Source: Flavobacteriaceae bacterium (lineage in GTDB: Bacteria; Bacteroidota; Bacteroidia; Flavobacteriales; Flavobacteriaceae). From it: a DNA stretch of 7,959 nt. Positions 1 to 6,971 of the stretch are shown piece after piece. Numbering within the stretch: position 1 is the first letter of the stretch; each line of letters opens with the position of its first letter. The DNA lies in contig PAUJ01000014.1 of the NCBI GenBank assembly GCA_002713705.1, positions 23,746 to 31,704 on the forward strand, given 5' to 3'. Under the pieces are notes generated by a model. That model made no database searches, was not told the origin of the DNA, and saw only the letters and a list, made by a program, of their open reading frames with translations. The position numbers were made by a program, and so were the translations under genes.

Positions 1-224
1 ACTTGAGCGTTAGGGCTCATGCAAAGTGTATTTGGGAAATCGTATAAACCCAAAAATCCTGGAATGGCTCCTTGTTCTCTAATAAAATCTTCTGCAAGTC
101 TATCAAGATATAAAGTGGTTACTCCTGGTTTCACCTCACTAGCTAACATTCCTAATGTTTTTGAAACCACGAGAGCGGCTTCACGCATTAATTCTATTTC
201 TTCTTTGGTTTTTGCTATAATCAT
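1..224 (-). CDS. map: Type I methionine aminopeptidase, N-terminal part (cut by window edge)
   Basis: Removes the initiator methionine from nascent cytosolic proteins; a metal-dependent M24A peptidase. Translating the minus strand from the ATG at 224-222 gives 74 codons (MIIAKTKEEIELMREAALVV...) that run open to base 1, so the C-terminal two thirds lie outside the window. The start MIIAKTKEEIELMR, the segment VKPGVTTLYLDRLAEDFI and the segment GFLGLYDFPNTLCMSPN are the usual N-terminal landmarks of MetAP type Ia in Flavobacteriia. The first metal/substrate histidine follows this motif in the family and falls just past the edge, so no catalytic residue can be checked. The first methionine fits the family start and is preceded by an A/T-rich leader. 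It lies 167 bp downstream of the thioredoxin-like lipoprotein gene on the same strand, so it may share that transcript or have its own promoter in the gap. The family call is secure; completeness is unknown. Confidence 0.93.
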   Translation of the reverse strand, partial: MIIAKTKEEIELMREAALVVSKTLGMLASEVKPGVTTLYLDRLAEDFIREQGAIPGFLGLYDFPNTLCMSPNAQ

Positions 225-304
225 ATATTGTTATTTAAACTGAACCAGTTTTTTTATAGTAGATTTTTTTCTTTTAGTAGGTTTTGATAATGATTACACT
301 AATT

Positions 305-323
305 TTATATCACGCAGATATAA
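305..323. repeat. Short perfect inverted repeat upstream of map
   Basis: TTATATC (305-311) and GATATAA (317-323) are exact reverse complements around the 5-nt loop ACGCA. It sits in the 167-bp gap between the thioredoxin-like gene and map. No run of T follows on either strand, so it does not look like an intrinsic terminator. It could be a weak hairpin or a protein-binding site, but a 7-bp AT-rich repeat can also occur by chance. The rest of 225-391 is A/T-rich and shows no gene. Confidence 0.3.
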
Positions 324-391
324 GATTCCTCAAAATTTACTGCTACTATAAGTATTTTAAAAAAAAAATAATTCACAAAATTACAAATAAA

Positions 392-979
392 TTATTCTTC
401 ATAAGAATGCTTATAACCAGTTTCGTTTAAAATAGCCAATATATCTTTCTCCAAGGTGTCTCTTGCAAATTCTACATAACGACCAATTTCTTTGTCGTTT
501 TTATAAAAAATAATGGTAGGTACAAATTCTATATTAAATCCTTTTTCTAAGTGGTTAGGTGTATCCTTTTCCTGAGAAAGCGCTATAACTTCTAATTGAT
601 TAGTATCAAAATCAGCTTCTTTTAATACTTTGTAAAGGGCAGCAACTTCTCTTTGGCTATCACTACACCAAGTTCCCATAAAAACTATAATCTTAAGCTC
701 ATTTAACTTTGGTTTTATCAGTTTAATAGTAACGGTATCTAGGATATGATCCTTATAGTTTTCTTGATACCAATCTATAAATTCTTGCTTCTTTAGACCT
801 TCTTCATTGATCACTCCAATTAGCATCATGTTTTCATCAACAGTATCAGGAATCATTAAATTGAGTTCTGATTTAATTTCATTATTTTCTGAAACTCCTT
901 GAATATTTTGGTTTTTTTCGAAAGATTGTTTGCATGAAATCATCATAAATACAAAAAGTATATAGCTTAAATTTTTCAT
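392..979 (-). CDS. Thioredoxin-fold lipoprotein with a single active-site Cys (WCSDS)
   Basis: A 195-residue predicted lipoprotein. The N-terminus MKNLSYILFVFMMISC is a short signal with lipobox ending at Cys16, so it is probably anchored in the envelope facing the periplasm. From about residue 75 it has a thioredoxin fold: beta strand KIIVFMGTWCSDSQRE (96-111), the loop carrying Cys105, and the cis-proline strand FVPTIIF (Pro154 in 152-158). The motif is W-C-S-D-S, not CxxC. Apart from the lipidated Cys16 there is no other cysteine in the protein, so a classical dithiol exchange is not possible within one chain. WC-x-D-S proteins are a recurrent Bacteroidota thioredoxin subfamily of unclear role. 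The start codon is one base after the gpmI stop, so the two genes are almost certainly co-transcribed and probably translationally coupled. Fold and lipoprotein calls are firm; the biochemical role is unknown. Confidence 0.85.
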   Translation of the reverse strand: MKNLSYILFVFMMISCKQSFEKNQNIQGVSENNEIKSELNLMIPDTVDENMMLIGVINEEGLKKQEFIDWYQENYKDHILDTVTIKLIKPKLNELKIIVFMGTWCSDSQREVAALYKVLKEADFDTNQLEVIALSQEKDTPNHLEKGFNIEFVPTIIFYKNDKEIGRYVEFARDTLEKDILAILNETGYKHSYEE

Positions 980-980
980 T

Positions 981-2501
981 TTATTTTATTAAAATTGAAT
1001 GTTGTGTCATTGTTTTTGGTTTTTCTATTCCCATTAAATCAAGAATAGTAGGAGCAATATCTCCTAAAACACCATTATTTATTGAATAGTTATTTTTGTC
1101 AATTAAAATAACTGGAACTGGGTTGGTAGTGTGGGCTGTATTTGGAGAACCATCTGGATTAATCATCATTTCACAGTTTCCATGATCTGCTAATAAAATG
1201 GTCGTATATTCATTTTCTAAAGCAGCTTCAACAACACTTTTAGTACAAGAGTCGATAGTTTCACATGCCTTTATTGCTGCTTCTATGATTCCAGTATGAC
1301 CAACCATATCTGTATTCGCAAAATTTAAGCAAATAAAATCTGCAGATTGTGAAATAATTTCAGGTAAAATTTTATCCCGAATTTCATAAGCACTCATTTC
1401 TGGTTGAAGGTCATAAGTAGCTACTTTAGGCGAAGGACAAAGAATTCGATTTTCACCTTTAAATGGTAATTCTCTACCTCCAGAAAAGAAAAAAGTTACG
1501 TGAGGATATTTTTCAGTTTCAGCAATTCGAATTTGCTTTTTATTATTTTTCTCCAATACTTCTCCTAGTGTATCCTTTAAATCATCTTTGTTATAAATCA
1601 CCTTGATGTTACTAAAGGTATGATCGTAATTGGTAAGTGTTACAAAGTAAAGTGGGATAGGGTTCAAATCAAAATCCTTAAAAGGTTTTTGTGTTAACAC
1701 TTCTGTTAATTCCCTTCCTCTATCCGTTCTAAAATTAAAGAAAATTACAACATCATCCTTTTCAATAATACCTATGGGTTGATTTTTTTCAGTTATAATA
1801 ATTGGATTGATAAATTCATCTGTAATTCCTTGATTATAGTTTTTTTGAATACTTTCAGCTGCATTGGTAGATTTTTCTCCGATACCAGAAAGTAATAAAT
1901 CATAAGCTATTTTAACTCTTTCCCAACGTTTATCTCGGTCCATTGCGTAATATCTTCCAATTACAGAAGCAATTTTACCAGTGGTTTTATCCAGGTGATC
2001 CTGTAATTCATTTATAAATCCAGCACCAGAATACGGATCAACATCACGTCCATCTGTAAATGCATGAATAAATACTTTATCAAGTTCTTTTTCGTTTGCG
2101 GCATTTACTAAGCCTTTTAAATGTTCTATATGTGAATGAACGCCTCCATCAGATAATAAGCCTAAAAAATGAACTTTTTTATCATATTTTTTAGCATAAT
2201 TAAATGCTTGTTCTAATATTGGTTCTTTTTGGAGGGTATTATTTTTAATGGCTAAATTAACTTTCACCAAATCTTGATATACAATTCGACCCGCACCTAA
2301 ATTCATATGTCCAACTTCACTATTTCCCATTTGACCTTCAGGTAGGCCAACACTCAAACCATCAGTTCGAATTTGGGCATTGGAATATTTTTTATAAAGT
2401 GAATCTATATAGGGCGTTTTTGCCTGAGCTATAGCAGAAGTTGTATGGTCTTGAGTAATACCCCAACCATCTAGTATCAGTAAAAGTACTTTTTTATTCA
2501 T
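981..2501 (-). CDS. gpmI: 2,3-bisphosphoglycerate-independent phosphoglycerate mutase
   Basis: Interconverts 3- and 2-phosphoglycerate in glycolysis and gluconeogenesis in the cytosol, using two Mn2+ ions and a phosphoserine intermediate. The 506-residue length is normal for the family. Residues matching the Geobacillus stearothermophilus enzyme are all present: Asp11 and the nucleophile Ser61 (in QMGNSEVGHMNLGAG), His122 in GGVHSHI, Arg152-Asp153 in TDGRDVDP, Arg183 and Arg189 in GRYYAMDRD, Arg258 and Arg261 in NFRTDRGRE, Lys331 in EKYPHVT, Asp398 and His402 in NTDMVGHTG, Asp439-His440 in LADHGNCEM, and His457 in NTAHTTNPVP. Both the phosphatase-like domain and the inserted transferase domain are therefore intact. 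The first Met gives the standard MNKKVLLLILDGWG start. It heads the transcript that continues into the thioredoxin-like lipoprotein one base downstream. A TATATTTG box lies just upstream of the start. Identification is essentially certain. Confidence 0.98.
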   Translation of the reverse strand: MNKKVLLLILDGWGITQDHTTSAIAQAKTPYIDSLYKKYSNAQIRTDGLSVGLPEGQMGNSEVGHMNLGAGRIVYQDLVKVNLAIKNNTLQKEPILEQAFNYAKKYDKKVHFLGLLSDGGVHSHIEHLKGLVNAANEKELDKVFIHAFTDGRDVDPYSGAGFINELQDHLDKTTGKIASVIGRYYAMDRDKRWERVKIAYDLLLSGIGEKSTNAAESIQKNYNQGITDEFINPIIITEKNQPIGIIEKDDVVIFFNFRTDRGRELTEVLTQKPFKDFDLNPIPLYFVTLTNYDHTFSNIKVIYNKDDLKDTLGEVLEKNNKKQIRIAETEKYPHVTFFFSGGRELPFKGENRILCPSPKVATYDLQPEMSAYEIRDKILPEIISQSADFICLNFANTDMVGHTGIIEAAIKACETIDSCTKSVVEAALENEYTTILLADHGNCEMMINPDGSPNTAHTTNPVPVILIDKNNYSINNGVLGDIAPTILDLMGIEKPKTMTQHSILIK

Positions 2502-2516
2502 AACTTAATTAAAACA

Positions 2517-2524
2517 CAAATATA
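2517..2524 (-). promoter_or_regulatory. Possible Bacteroidota -7 box upstream of gpmI
   Basis: Reading the minus strand, TATATTTG matches the Bacteroidetes sigma-ABfr -7 consensus TAnnTTTG exactly and sits 15 nt before the gpmI start codon. I do not find a well-spaced TTG -33 element, and the implied leader would be only about 10 nt, so this is a plausible but unproven promoter. No intrinsic terminator is visible in the 168-bp gap (2502-2669) between the M15 gene and gpmI. Confidence 0.35.
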
Positions 2525-2669
2525 GAAACAAAAAATGTGGAGATATCGTTTATAAAATAGAAATTTATTTTCTTGGCTTTGATATTTAATATTGGATTCC
2601 TTTATTTCTTCGATGCTATATTTGTAAACTGAATATCACTTTTCAATTCTTTTTATACGAGAGCATTAC

Positions 2670-3410
2670 TTAAAATAATTGAGGATTGATATCTAAAATG
2701 TTTTCAGTTTTATATTTAAATATAAATTCTTCTGTAAAACATTCATGCCCTAATATTTTTTCTTCTTGAAGAATACTTTTTATGTCTAGTTTTTGATACT
2801 CTTTTAGCATTGGTTTTGATACTGGCGCATAACTAAAATGCCAGGGTTCATATTTTACTCCTTTTCGGTTTGGGTTTTTGGTATAAACTTCAAAAAATCC
2901 ATAAGATTCGGAGTATCGATCCATCCAATTTTTTAGTTGACAATAGGGACCATTGCCATAAAAATTTTCTTCTTCTAAAACACTTATTGGTTTTGGGTAA
3001 TTAGCATCAATAATATCAATATCAGTACCCCAATGGTGCCTTGATGTTCCAGGTATTGTGGAATATTCAATAATTTTCTCGACAGATTGAACGGGGGCAA
3101 GTCCTTCATTGGTAAATTTTTTATATTTATTTTCGAAAATATTTTTTTGCTTTTGAAAGCTTCTATAAGCAGAAACAACTTCAATATTAATACCATCTTT
3201 TAAGGCAGCAGTTTTCATTTTTTCAAAAGCGACCTTAGCTTCCTTATTCATTTTTGAAGCATAAGTATCACCTGTTAAATCTGGATTTTCTTTTCCTAAT
3301 AATTGATTTTTACTATACTTTTTCTGAATTAAATGGAAAGAATTTAATGGAAGAAATATAATTGATAATCCACCTAAAATAGTAGTTTTAAAAAAGTGTT
3401 TTCTATTCAT
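2670..3410 (-). CDS. M15B (VanY-type) D-alanyl-D-alanine carboxypeptidase family protein
   Basis: A probable exported zinc peptidase acting on peptidoglycan stem peptides, 246 residues. Family motifs seen: VVSAYRSFQKQ (78-88), the zinc motif S-R-H-H-W-G-T-D-I-D (123-132, ligands His125 and Asp132, matching SxHxxGxxxD), and EPWH (188-191) with catalytic Glu188 and third ligand His191. All three metal ligands and the catalytic acid are present, so it should be active. The N-terminus MNRKHFFKTTILGGLSIIFLPL is a signal with an Arg-Lys pair and FFK, close to a Tat motif but lacking the second Arg; it could equally be Sec-dependent. After EPWHFSYAP there is a tail of about 50 residues of unknown use. 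The gene lies 65 bp downstream of pepE in the same direction. Whether it trims D-Ala-D-Ala, D-Ala-D-Lac or another D,D- or L,D-bond cannot be told from sequence. Confidence 0.9.
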   Translation of the reverse strand: MNRKHFFKTTILGGLSIIFLPLNSFHLIQKKYSKNQLLGKENPDLTGDTYASKMNKEAKVAFEKMKTAALKDGINIEVVSAYRSFQKQKNIFENKYKKFTNEGLAPVQSVEKIIEYSTIPGTSRHHWGTDIDIIDANYPKPISVLEEENFYGNGPYCQLKNWMDRYSESYGFFEVYTKNPNRKGVKYEPWHFSYAPVSKPMLKEYQKLDIKSILQEEKILGHECFTEEFIFKYKTENILDINPQLF

Positions 3411-3449
3411 ATTATTCTTGATTATCAGTAAATGAAAACTCTAGTACTT

Positions 3450-3477
3450 AAAAAAAATTGTTATTAAATCAATAATT
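3450..3477 (-). terminator. Weak candidate terminator after pepE
   Basis: On the minus strand an imperfect A/T-only hairpin (arms within 3456-3477, four pairs, one mismatch, then three pairs) overlaps the pepE stop codon and is followed directly by eight Ts (3457-3450). The stem has no G-C pairs apart from a G-T wobble, so it would be weak, and pepE may instead read through into the M15 gene 65 bp downstream. Confidence 0.22.
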
Positions 3478-4177
3478 ATAATTTTAAAGTAGTTTCTGCT
3501 TCAATTTCATAGGGATTTTTATTCTGTTCAAAAATTCGAGCAGTGTGAGTTCCTTTTAAAATAATAGTATCCCCTTTTACTTGTAACCAGCTCCCTTCTC
3601 TTATACCAATTACCGGAATGGTACTTTGTGTATGAAATTCATTAATTCTTATTTCCCTGGTTTCACCCATATGTTTACTGGAAGGATCTGGATCAAGATA
3701 ATGTGGATTTATATTAAACGGGATAATGCCAAGCGTTTTAAATGATGGTGGGTATATTATCGGCATATCGTTGGTCGTATTCATTGTTACTCCACAAATA
3801 TTACTACCAGCACTTGTTCCAAGATAAGGAAGTCCTTCAAATATAGCTTTTCTTAATACCTCTAGCGTGTTTTTTCTATATAGTTCGGAAACCAATACAA
3901 AAGTATTTCCACCACCAATAAAAATACCTTTTGCGTTTTTAATTGCCTCAATAGCATTTTTAAGTGTATGAATACCAACAACTTTTTTTTTGATTTTTGT
4001 GAAAGCCTCTTGAGCAATTTCTGTGTATGTATCATGCGAAATTCCACCAGGTCTTGCATAAGGTATAAAAAGAATCTCTTCTGTTTCAGAAAAAAGTTTA
4101 GCTATTTCAGGTAATAAATAAGATAAATATGTTCCTCCATGAATAGTTGAAGTACTTGCAATAATCAAATTTTTCAT
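3476..4177 (-). CDS. pepE: Dipeptidase E (alpha-aspartyl dipeptidase, peptidase family S51)
   Basis: A cytosolic serine dipeptidase that splits dipeptides with an N-terminal aspartate (Asp-Xaa), with a class I glutaminase-like fold. Length of 233 residues is close to the 229 of Salmonella PepE. The nucleophile elbow is GTSAGSN with Ser122 (120-126). By alignment of the known triad (Ser120, His157, Glu192 in Salmonella), the partners here are His159 in NINPHYLDPDP and Glu194 in GIREGSWLQV; all are present. IFIGGGNTFVLVSEL (85-99) and the N-terminal strand MKNLIIASTST are also typical. It has no signal peptide. The family start coincides with the first Met. It begins the minus-strand run and diverges from the PA-domain gene across a 256-bp A/T-rich spacer. 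A TATTTTTG (-7-like) box on the minus strand at 4373-4366 could serve it, with a long leader of about 190 nt, but this is weak. Some S51 relatives are cyanophycinases; PepE fits better by length and motifs. Confidence 0.93.
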   Translation of the reverse strand: MKNLIIASTSTIHGGTYLSYLLPEIAKLFSETEEILFIPYARPGGISHDTYTEIAQEAFTKIKKKVVGIHTLKNAIEAIKNAKGIFIGGGNTFVLVSELYRKNTLEVLRKAIFEGLPYLGTSAGSNICGVTMNTTNDMPIIYPPSFKTLGIIPFNINPHYLDPDPSSKHMGETREIRINEFHTQSTIPVIGIREGSWLQVKGDTIILKGTHTARIFEQNKNPYEIEAETTLKL

Positions 4178-4433
4178 AAATCAAGAATTAAAAGGTAAAT
4201 TTAATAAACCATAACATAATGTTTAAGAATTTTATAAAAAATGATTTTTTTTTGACTGTAAATAATGAAAAACATGATTTTATGTTCCTAAAAAAAAGAA
4301 TAATAGTTTCATATTTTTTAAAAATCATACCATCACATTCATTTAAAATGTTAAAAGAATAAAAACAAAAATATACTGACATATAAATTTAGTATATTGC
4401 AGGTTATTAAATATTAATTTTAAAATTTAAAAC

Positions 4434-5711
4434 ATGAAAAAAAATTATTTTACAATTGCATTAGTATTTTGTTTAACCTCAATGGTTATAGCTCAAAATA
4501 CAGTATCAGTTGATGCAAATGCTGAACTATTTGGTTACGCAAATGTATTTGAAACAGATGGAACGTTTGTTTTCGGAGAAAGTTGGGGTGTTACAGATTT
4601 ACAAACTATAGTAGATCCAGCAAACAATACCTTAACTCTACAACCTAATTATAATACTTGGGCTGATGGAACTGATCCATTTTGGGTTAACCAAACAACA
4701 GTTCTTGGAAACAAACTATTTGAAGGAAATACCTATGTTGAAGACAACACTTTAGTTGGTTCTGAACTAACTTTTGAAGGTCTTGTTAACTCTAATACTC
4801 TTGATGGAGCTGGACAACTTTTATTTAATGTAAATAATGGTCCTTTAGAAGGTGGTCACCAAGCAGTTGCAGCAGCTTTTGGAGGTGCTTTTACATCTAC
4901 AGCATTAACCGGTGATGCGGTTCTTGTAACAGATGAAAGTGTCGATCCTGATGAAAATGATGCCTGTGAACCAATTACCAATGCTGGTGAAATAGACGGA
5001 AATGTGGCAGTGGTAAGACGTGGAGCTTGTCAATTTGGTTTTAAAGCATTAGCTGCACAAAATGCAGGTGCAATTGCAGTTATAGTTGTAAATAATCAAG
5101 AAGGTGCACCTATTGTTATGGCTGGCGGAGATGACGGTGAATTAGTTACTATTCCTGCATTAATGGTTAGCGATGTTGTAGGTGAGGCTATCATTGCAGA
5201 ATTAGCAAATGGAGTTAATACAACAATGGTATTATCAACATATACAACAGTTGCTTTTATTAAAGTATTTAATTCTGACTTTAGTGTATTAAAGCAAGAA
5301 AGTGTTGCCTTAGGTGGAGACGGTTCAACCTTTTCAGTGACTTATGACAATGTAGAAAGTGAAGATGCTGTTGTTCAATATGGTTTCCAAGTATTTGGAT
5401 TAAATGCAAATCCATTAGACGAGGCTGCATTAGGAAGTGTTATAGTAACATCTGAACAATTAGGTGTTAGCGATTTTAGTGCTATCAATGTTTCTGTATA
5501 TCCTAATCCTACGATTAATAAGATAACTATCCAGTCGGATGAGCAAATATCAAATGTTGTAGTTTACAACACGCTTGGACAAATGGTAATGAATTCAGCT
5601 CCAGATGCAACTAATTTCTCTATGGAGACCGCTAATTTAGACGCTGGTATTTATTTCGCAAAGCTATCAACAGAAAAAGGAAGTAAAACTGTAAAGTTTA
5701 TCAAACAATAA
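4434..5711 (+). CDS. Secreted PA-domain protein with T9SS type A sorting domain
   Basis: A 425-residue exported protein. Residues 1-20 are a Sec signal (MKKNYFTIALVFCLTSMVIA, cut before Gln21). Residues about 30-124 (WGVTDLQTIVDPANNTLTLQPNYNTWADGT...) and about 270-340 (YTTVAFIKVF...VVQYGFQVFGLNANP) read like two halves of one beta-sandwich domain that I associate with flavobacterial polysaccharide-utilisation proteins. Between them, about 127-268, sits a protease-associated (PA) domain: GEIDGNVAVVRRGACQFGFKALAAQNAGAIAVIVVNN, then IPALMVSDVVGEAI, with Cys178 and Cys199 possibly paired. Residues about 351-425 are a Por-type T9SS tail (INVSVYPNPTINKITI, VVVYNTLGQMV, LDAGIYFAKLSTEKGSKTVKFIKQ). 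No peptidase, glycosidase or other catalytic motif is present. It is probably a surface or extracellular binding protein. A TATATTGC at 4393-4400 is an imperfect -7 box at suitable distance. The gene stands alone and ends in a strong terminator. Confidence 0.88.
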   Translation: MKKNYFTIALVFCLTSMVIAQNTVSVDANAELFGYANVFETDGTFVFGESWGVTDLQTIVDPANNTLTLQPNYNTWADGTDPFWVNQTTVLGNKLFEGNTYVEDNTLVGSELTFEGLVNSNTLDGAGQLLFNVNNGPLEGGHQAVAAAFGGAFTSTALTGDAVLVTDESVDPDENDACEPITNAGEIDGNVAVVRRGACQFGFKALAAQNAGAIAVIVVNNQEGAPIVMAGGDDGELVTIPALMVSDVVGEAIIAELANGVNTTMVLSTYTTVAFIKVFNSDFSVLKQESVALGGDGSTFSVTYDNVESEDAVVQYGFQVFGLNANPLDEAALGSVIVTSEQLGVSDFSAINVSVYPNPTINKITIQSDEQISNVVVYNTLGQMVMNSAPDATNFSMETANLDAGIYFAKLSTEKGSKTVKFIKQ

Positions 5712-5738
5712 AAATTTATCTAAAATTTTTATAAAAAA

Positions 5739-5783
5739 AAAAGAGGTGATTTATCTGAATTTTTCAGAAAAATCGCCTCTTTT
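5739..5783 (+). terminator. Strong intrinsic terminator after the PA-domain gene
   Basis: Two 21-nt arms (5739-5759 and 5763-5783) pair around a TTT loop, with only one G-T wobble and one A-A mismatch. The GC-bearing core is GAGGTGAT against ATCGCCTC. The 5' arm starts inside a run of ten As and the 3' arm ends in TTTT, so the hairpin could stop transcription on either strand. It starts 28 nt after the stop codon of the PA-domain gene. Confidence 0.92.
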
Positions 5784-6173
5784 AAATTTTGCTAAAAACA
5801 TTAAATGTCTTAGTTTGTTACATGTAAAATATGCTATTATTGGATTTGTATCGAAAAAAAATATTTTAATGATTTTTTTATAAAAAACCATTTAAGTACG
5901 ATATCTAAATATTCTTTTTTCCTTAATTGAATCAATGAGATTTAAAAAAAAGAAAAAAGCCAACTTACCATGTAATGATAAATCGACTAAAAGTGGGGAA
6001 ATCGCAATATATGAATTTTATACGGTTTAGGTGTGGAAGAACTTACCTACAATTATAATGTGTTTTAAGCCCTTAGTTGTTTTTTGTCCTTGATATTTTT
6101 TTTTACAGTTCTTTATGTTAATTTACCAGTTTTAATAATTAAAACTGAAATTTTATAAATATAAAATAGAGTA
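5784..6173. other. Noncoding spacer with a GC-richer island
   Basis: No credible gene is seen on either strand between the terminator and the CarboxypepD_reg-like gene. Most of it is A/T homopolymer-rich. The exception is about 5960-6050, which is visibly richer in G (AGTGGGGAAATCGC at 5991-6004; ACGGTTTAGGTGTGGAAG at 6022-6039). Its longest reading is a 27-codon ATG frame from about 5976 that resembles nothing I know. The 8-mer AACTTACC occurs at both 5962-5969 and 6040-6047, flanking this island. It could be a small RNA, a regulatory region, or a remnant of a gene or small mobile element; I cannot decide. Confidence 0.4.
6127..6147. promoter_or_regulatory. Perfect 21-bp palindrome before the CarboxypepD_reg/DUF6702/M1 genes
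   Basis: The arm CAGTTTTAAT (6127-6136) is exactly repeated as its reverse complement at 6138-6147 around a single central A. It ends 26 nt before the start codon of the CarboxypepD_reg-like gene. One-base spacing is unfavourable for an RNA hairpin loop but typical of a dimeric regulator's operator. The short run of As and Ts beyond it does not make a convincing terminator. I read it as a probable operator for the downstream operon; the regulator is not in the window. Confidence 0.5.
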
Positions 6174-6941
6174 ATGAAAAATGGTTATTTGTTGCTGGGT
6201 CTGTTCCTCTTGGTGTTTAACATAGCAAGTAGTCAACAAATTGATTTAGAAGGCAAGGTTACCAATGCTTTTGATATTGAAGGAATTCATATATTAAATA
6301 AAACATCTAAGTATAATACAGTTACTAATGAATTTGGAGAATTCGTTATTAGAATACAAGTTCAAGATACCATTATATTTTCTTCTATAAAATATCAGAT
6401 TAAAGAATTGATAATTACAGAAGATATTTATTATAAGAAAAAAATCAATATTAATTTAAACGAATTAGTTAATGAATTAGATGAGGTTTTAATCGGAAAT
6501 ACACTAACAGGAGATCTTTTTACTGACTTAAAAAATATAAAAGTAGAAGAAACATTTAATTTTGATAATGTAGGAATACCTGGTTTTAAAGGAGAACCTG
6601 AAGAAAAAATAGTACCTCTAGCAGCAGCAGCATTTCCTTTAAATGTTAATATTGAGGCATTATACAAACATATCGGGGGTTACTATAAAAAATTAAAAAT
6701 TCAACGAAAGTGGACTAATGAAAATTTAACTGTTGTAGAAATTATGGATTATTATGGTTTTAATTTTTTTGAGGATGCTTACCGTATTCCAAATAATAAA
6801 TTGTATGATTTTCTGTTATTTTGTATCGAAACTACCACATTGAATTCAGATTACAATAGACAAAATTTTGCAGGAGTTCTGCAAATATTTAATGAAAAAT
6901 CTAAGATATATGTTCCAAGAATAAAAATAATAAAAAAATAA
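6174..6941 (+). CDS. Exported CarboxypepD_reg-like domain protein
   Basis: A 255-residue protein with signal peptide MKNGYLLLGLFLLVFNIASSQ (cleavage near residue 20/21). Residues about 23-107 form a carboxypeptidase-D regulatory-like (prealbumin-type) beta-sandwich: IDLEGKVTNAFDIEGIHILNKTSKYNTVTNEFGEFVIRI, then DTIIFSSIKYQIKELII and LNELVNELDEVLI. This is the pattern seen at the N-termini of SusC/TonB receptors, but here no plug or barrel follows. The C-terminal part (about 108-255) is unassigned and contains GIPGFKGEPEEKIVPLAAAAFPLNVNIEALY. It is likely periplasmic or outer-membrane associated; no lipobox is seen. The DUF6702 gene starts 30 bp after its stop and the M1 peptidase follows, so the three probably form an operon. 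A perfect 21-bp palindrome lies 26 nt upstream of the start. The function is not known; a structural or scaffold role is inference. Confidence 0.82.
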   Translation: MKNGYLLLGLFLLVFNIASSQQIDLEGKVTNAFDIEGIHILNKTSKYNTVTNEFGEFVIRIQVQDTIIFSSIKYQIKELIITEDIYYKKKININLNELVNELDEVLIGNTLTGDLFTDLKNIKVEETFNFDNVGIPGFKGEPEEKIVPLAAAAFPLNVNIEALYKHIGGYYKKLKIQRKWTNENLTVVEIMDYYGFNFFEDAYRIPNNKLYDFLLFCIETTTLNSDYNRQNFAGVLQIFNEKSKIYVPRIKIIKK

Positions 6942-6971
6942 TAGTGTAACTATTTTTATATAAACAGTCTT

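Noticed and set aside
237..251. AAACTG/CAGTTT inverted repeat followed by Ts on the plus strand, near the map start
   Set aside because: It has only six pairs and a three-base loop, and no plus-strand gene ends here. As a minus-strand element the T-tract is on the wrong side.
376..383. TAATTTTG on the minus strand as a promoter for map
   Set aside because: It matches the -7 consensus but lies about 150 nt from the start, has no suitably spaced TTG, and abuts the stop codon of the upstream gene.
2617..2624. Exact TATATTTG (-7 box) on the plus strand with a TTG at 2592-2594
   Set aside because: The TTG-to-box spacing of 22 nt is a little long, and transcription from here would only run antisense into the M15 gene. 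In AT-rich DNA this motif is frequent, so I do not call a promoter.
4188..4382. A 64-codon minus-strand reading frame in the divergent spacer upstream of pepE
   Set aside because: Its composition (Phe, Ile, Lys, Ser) is what A/T-rich noncoding DNA gives, it resembles no family I know, and it lies where the promoters of both divergent genes should be.
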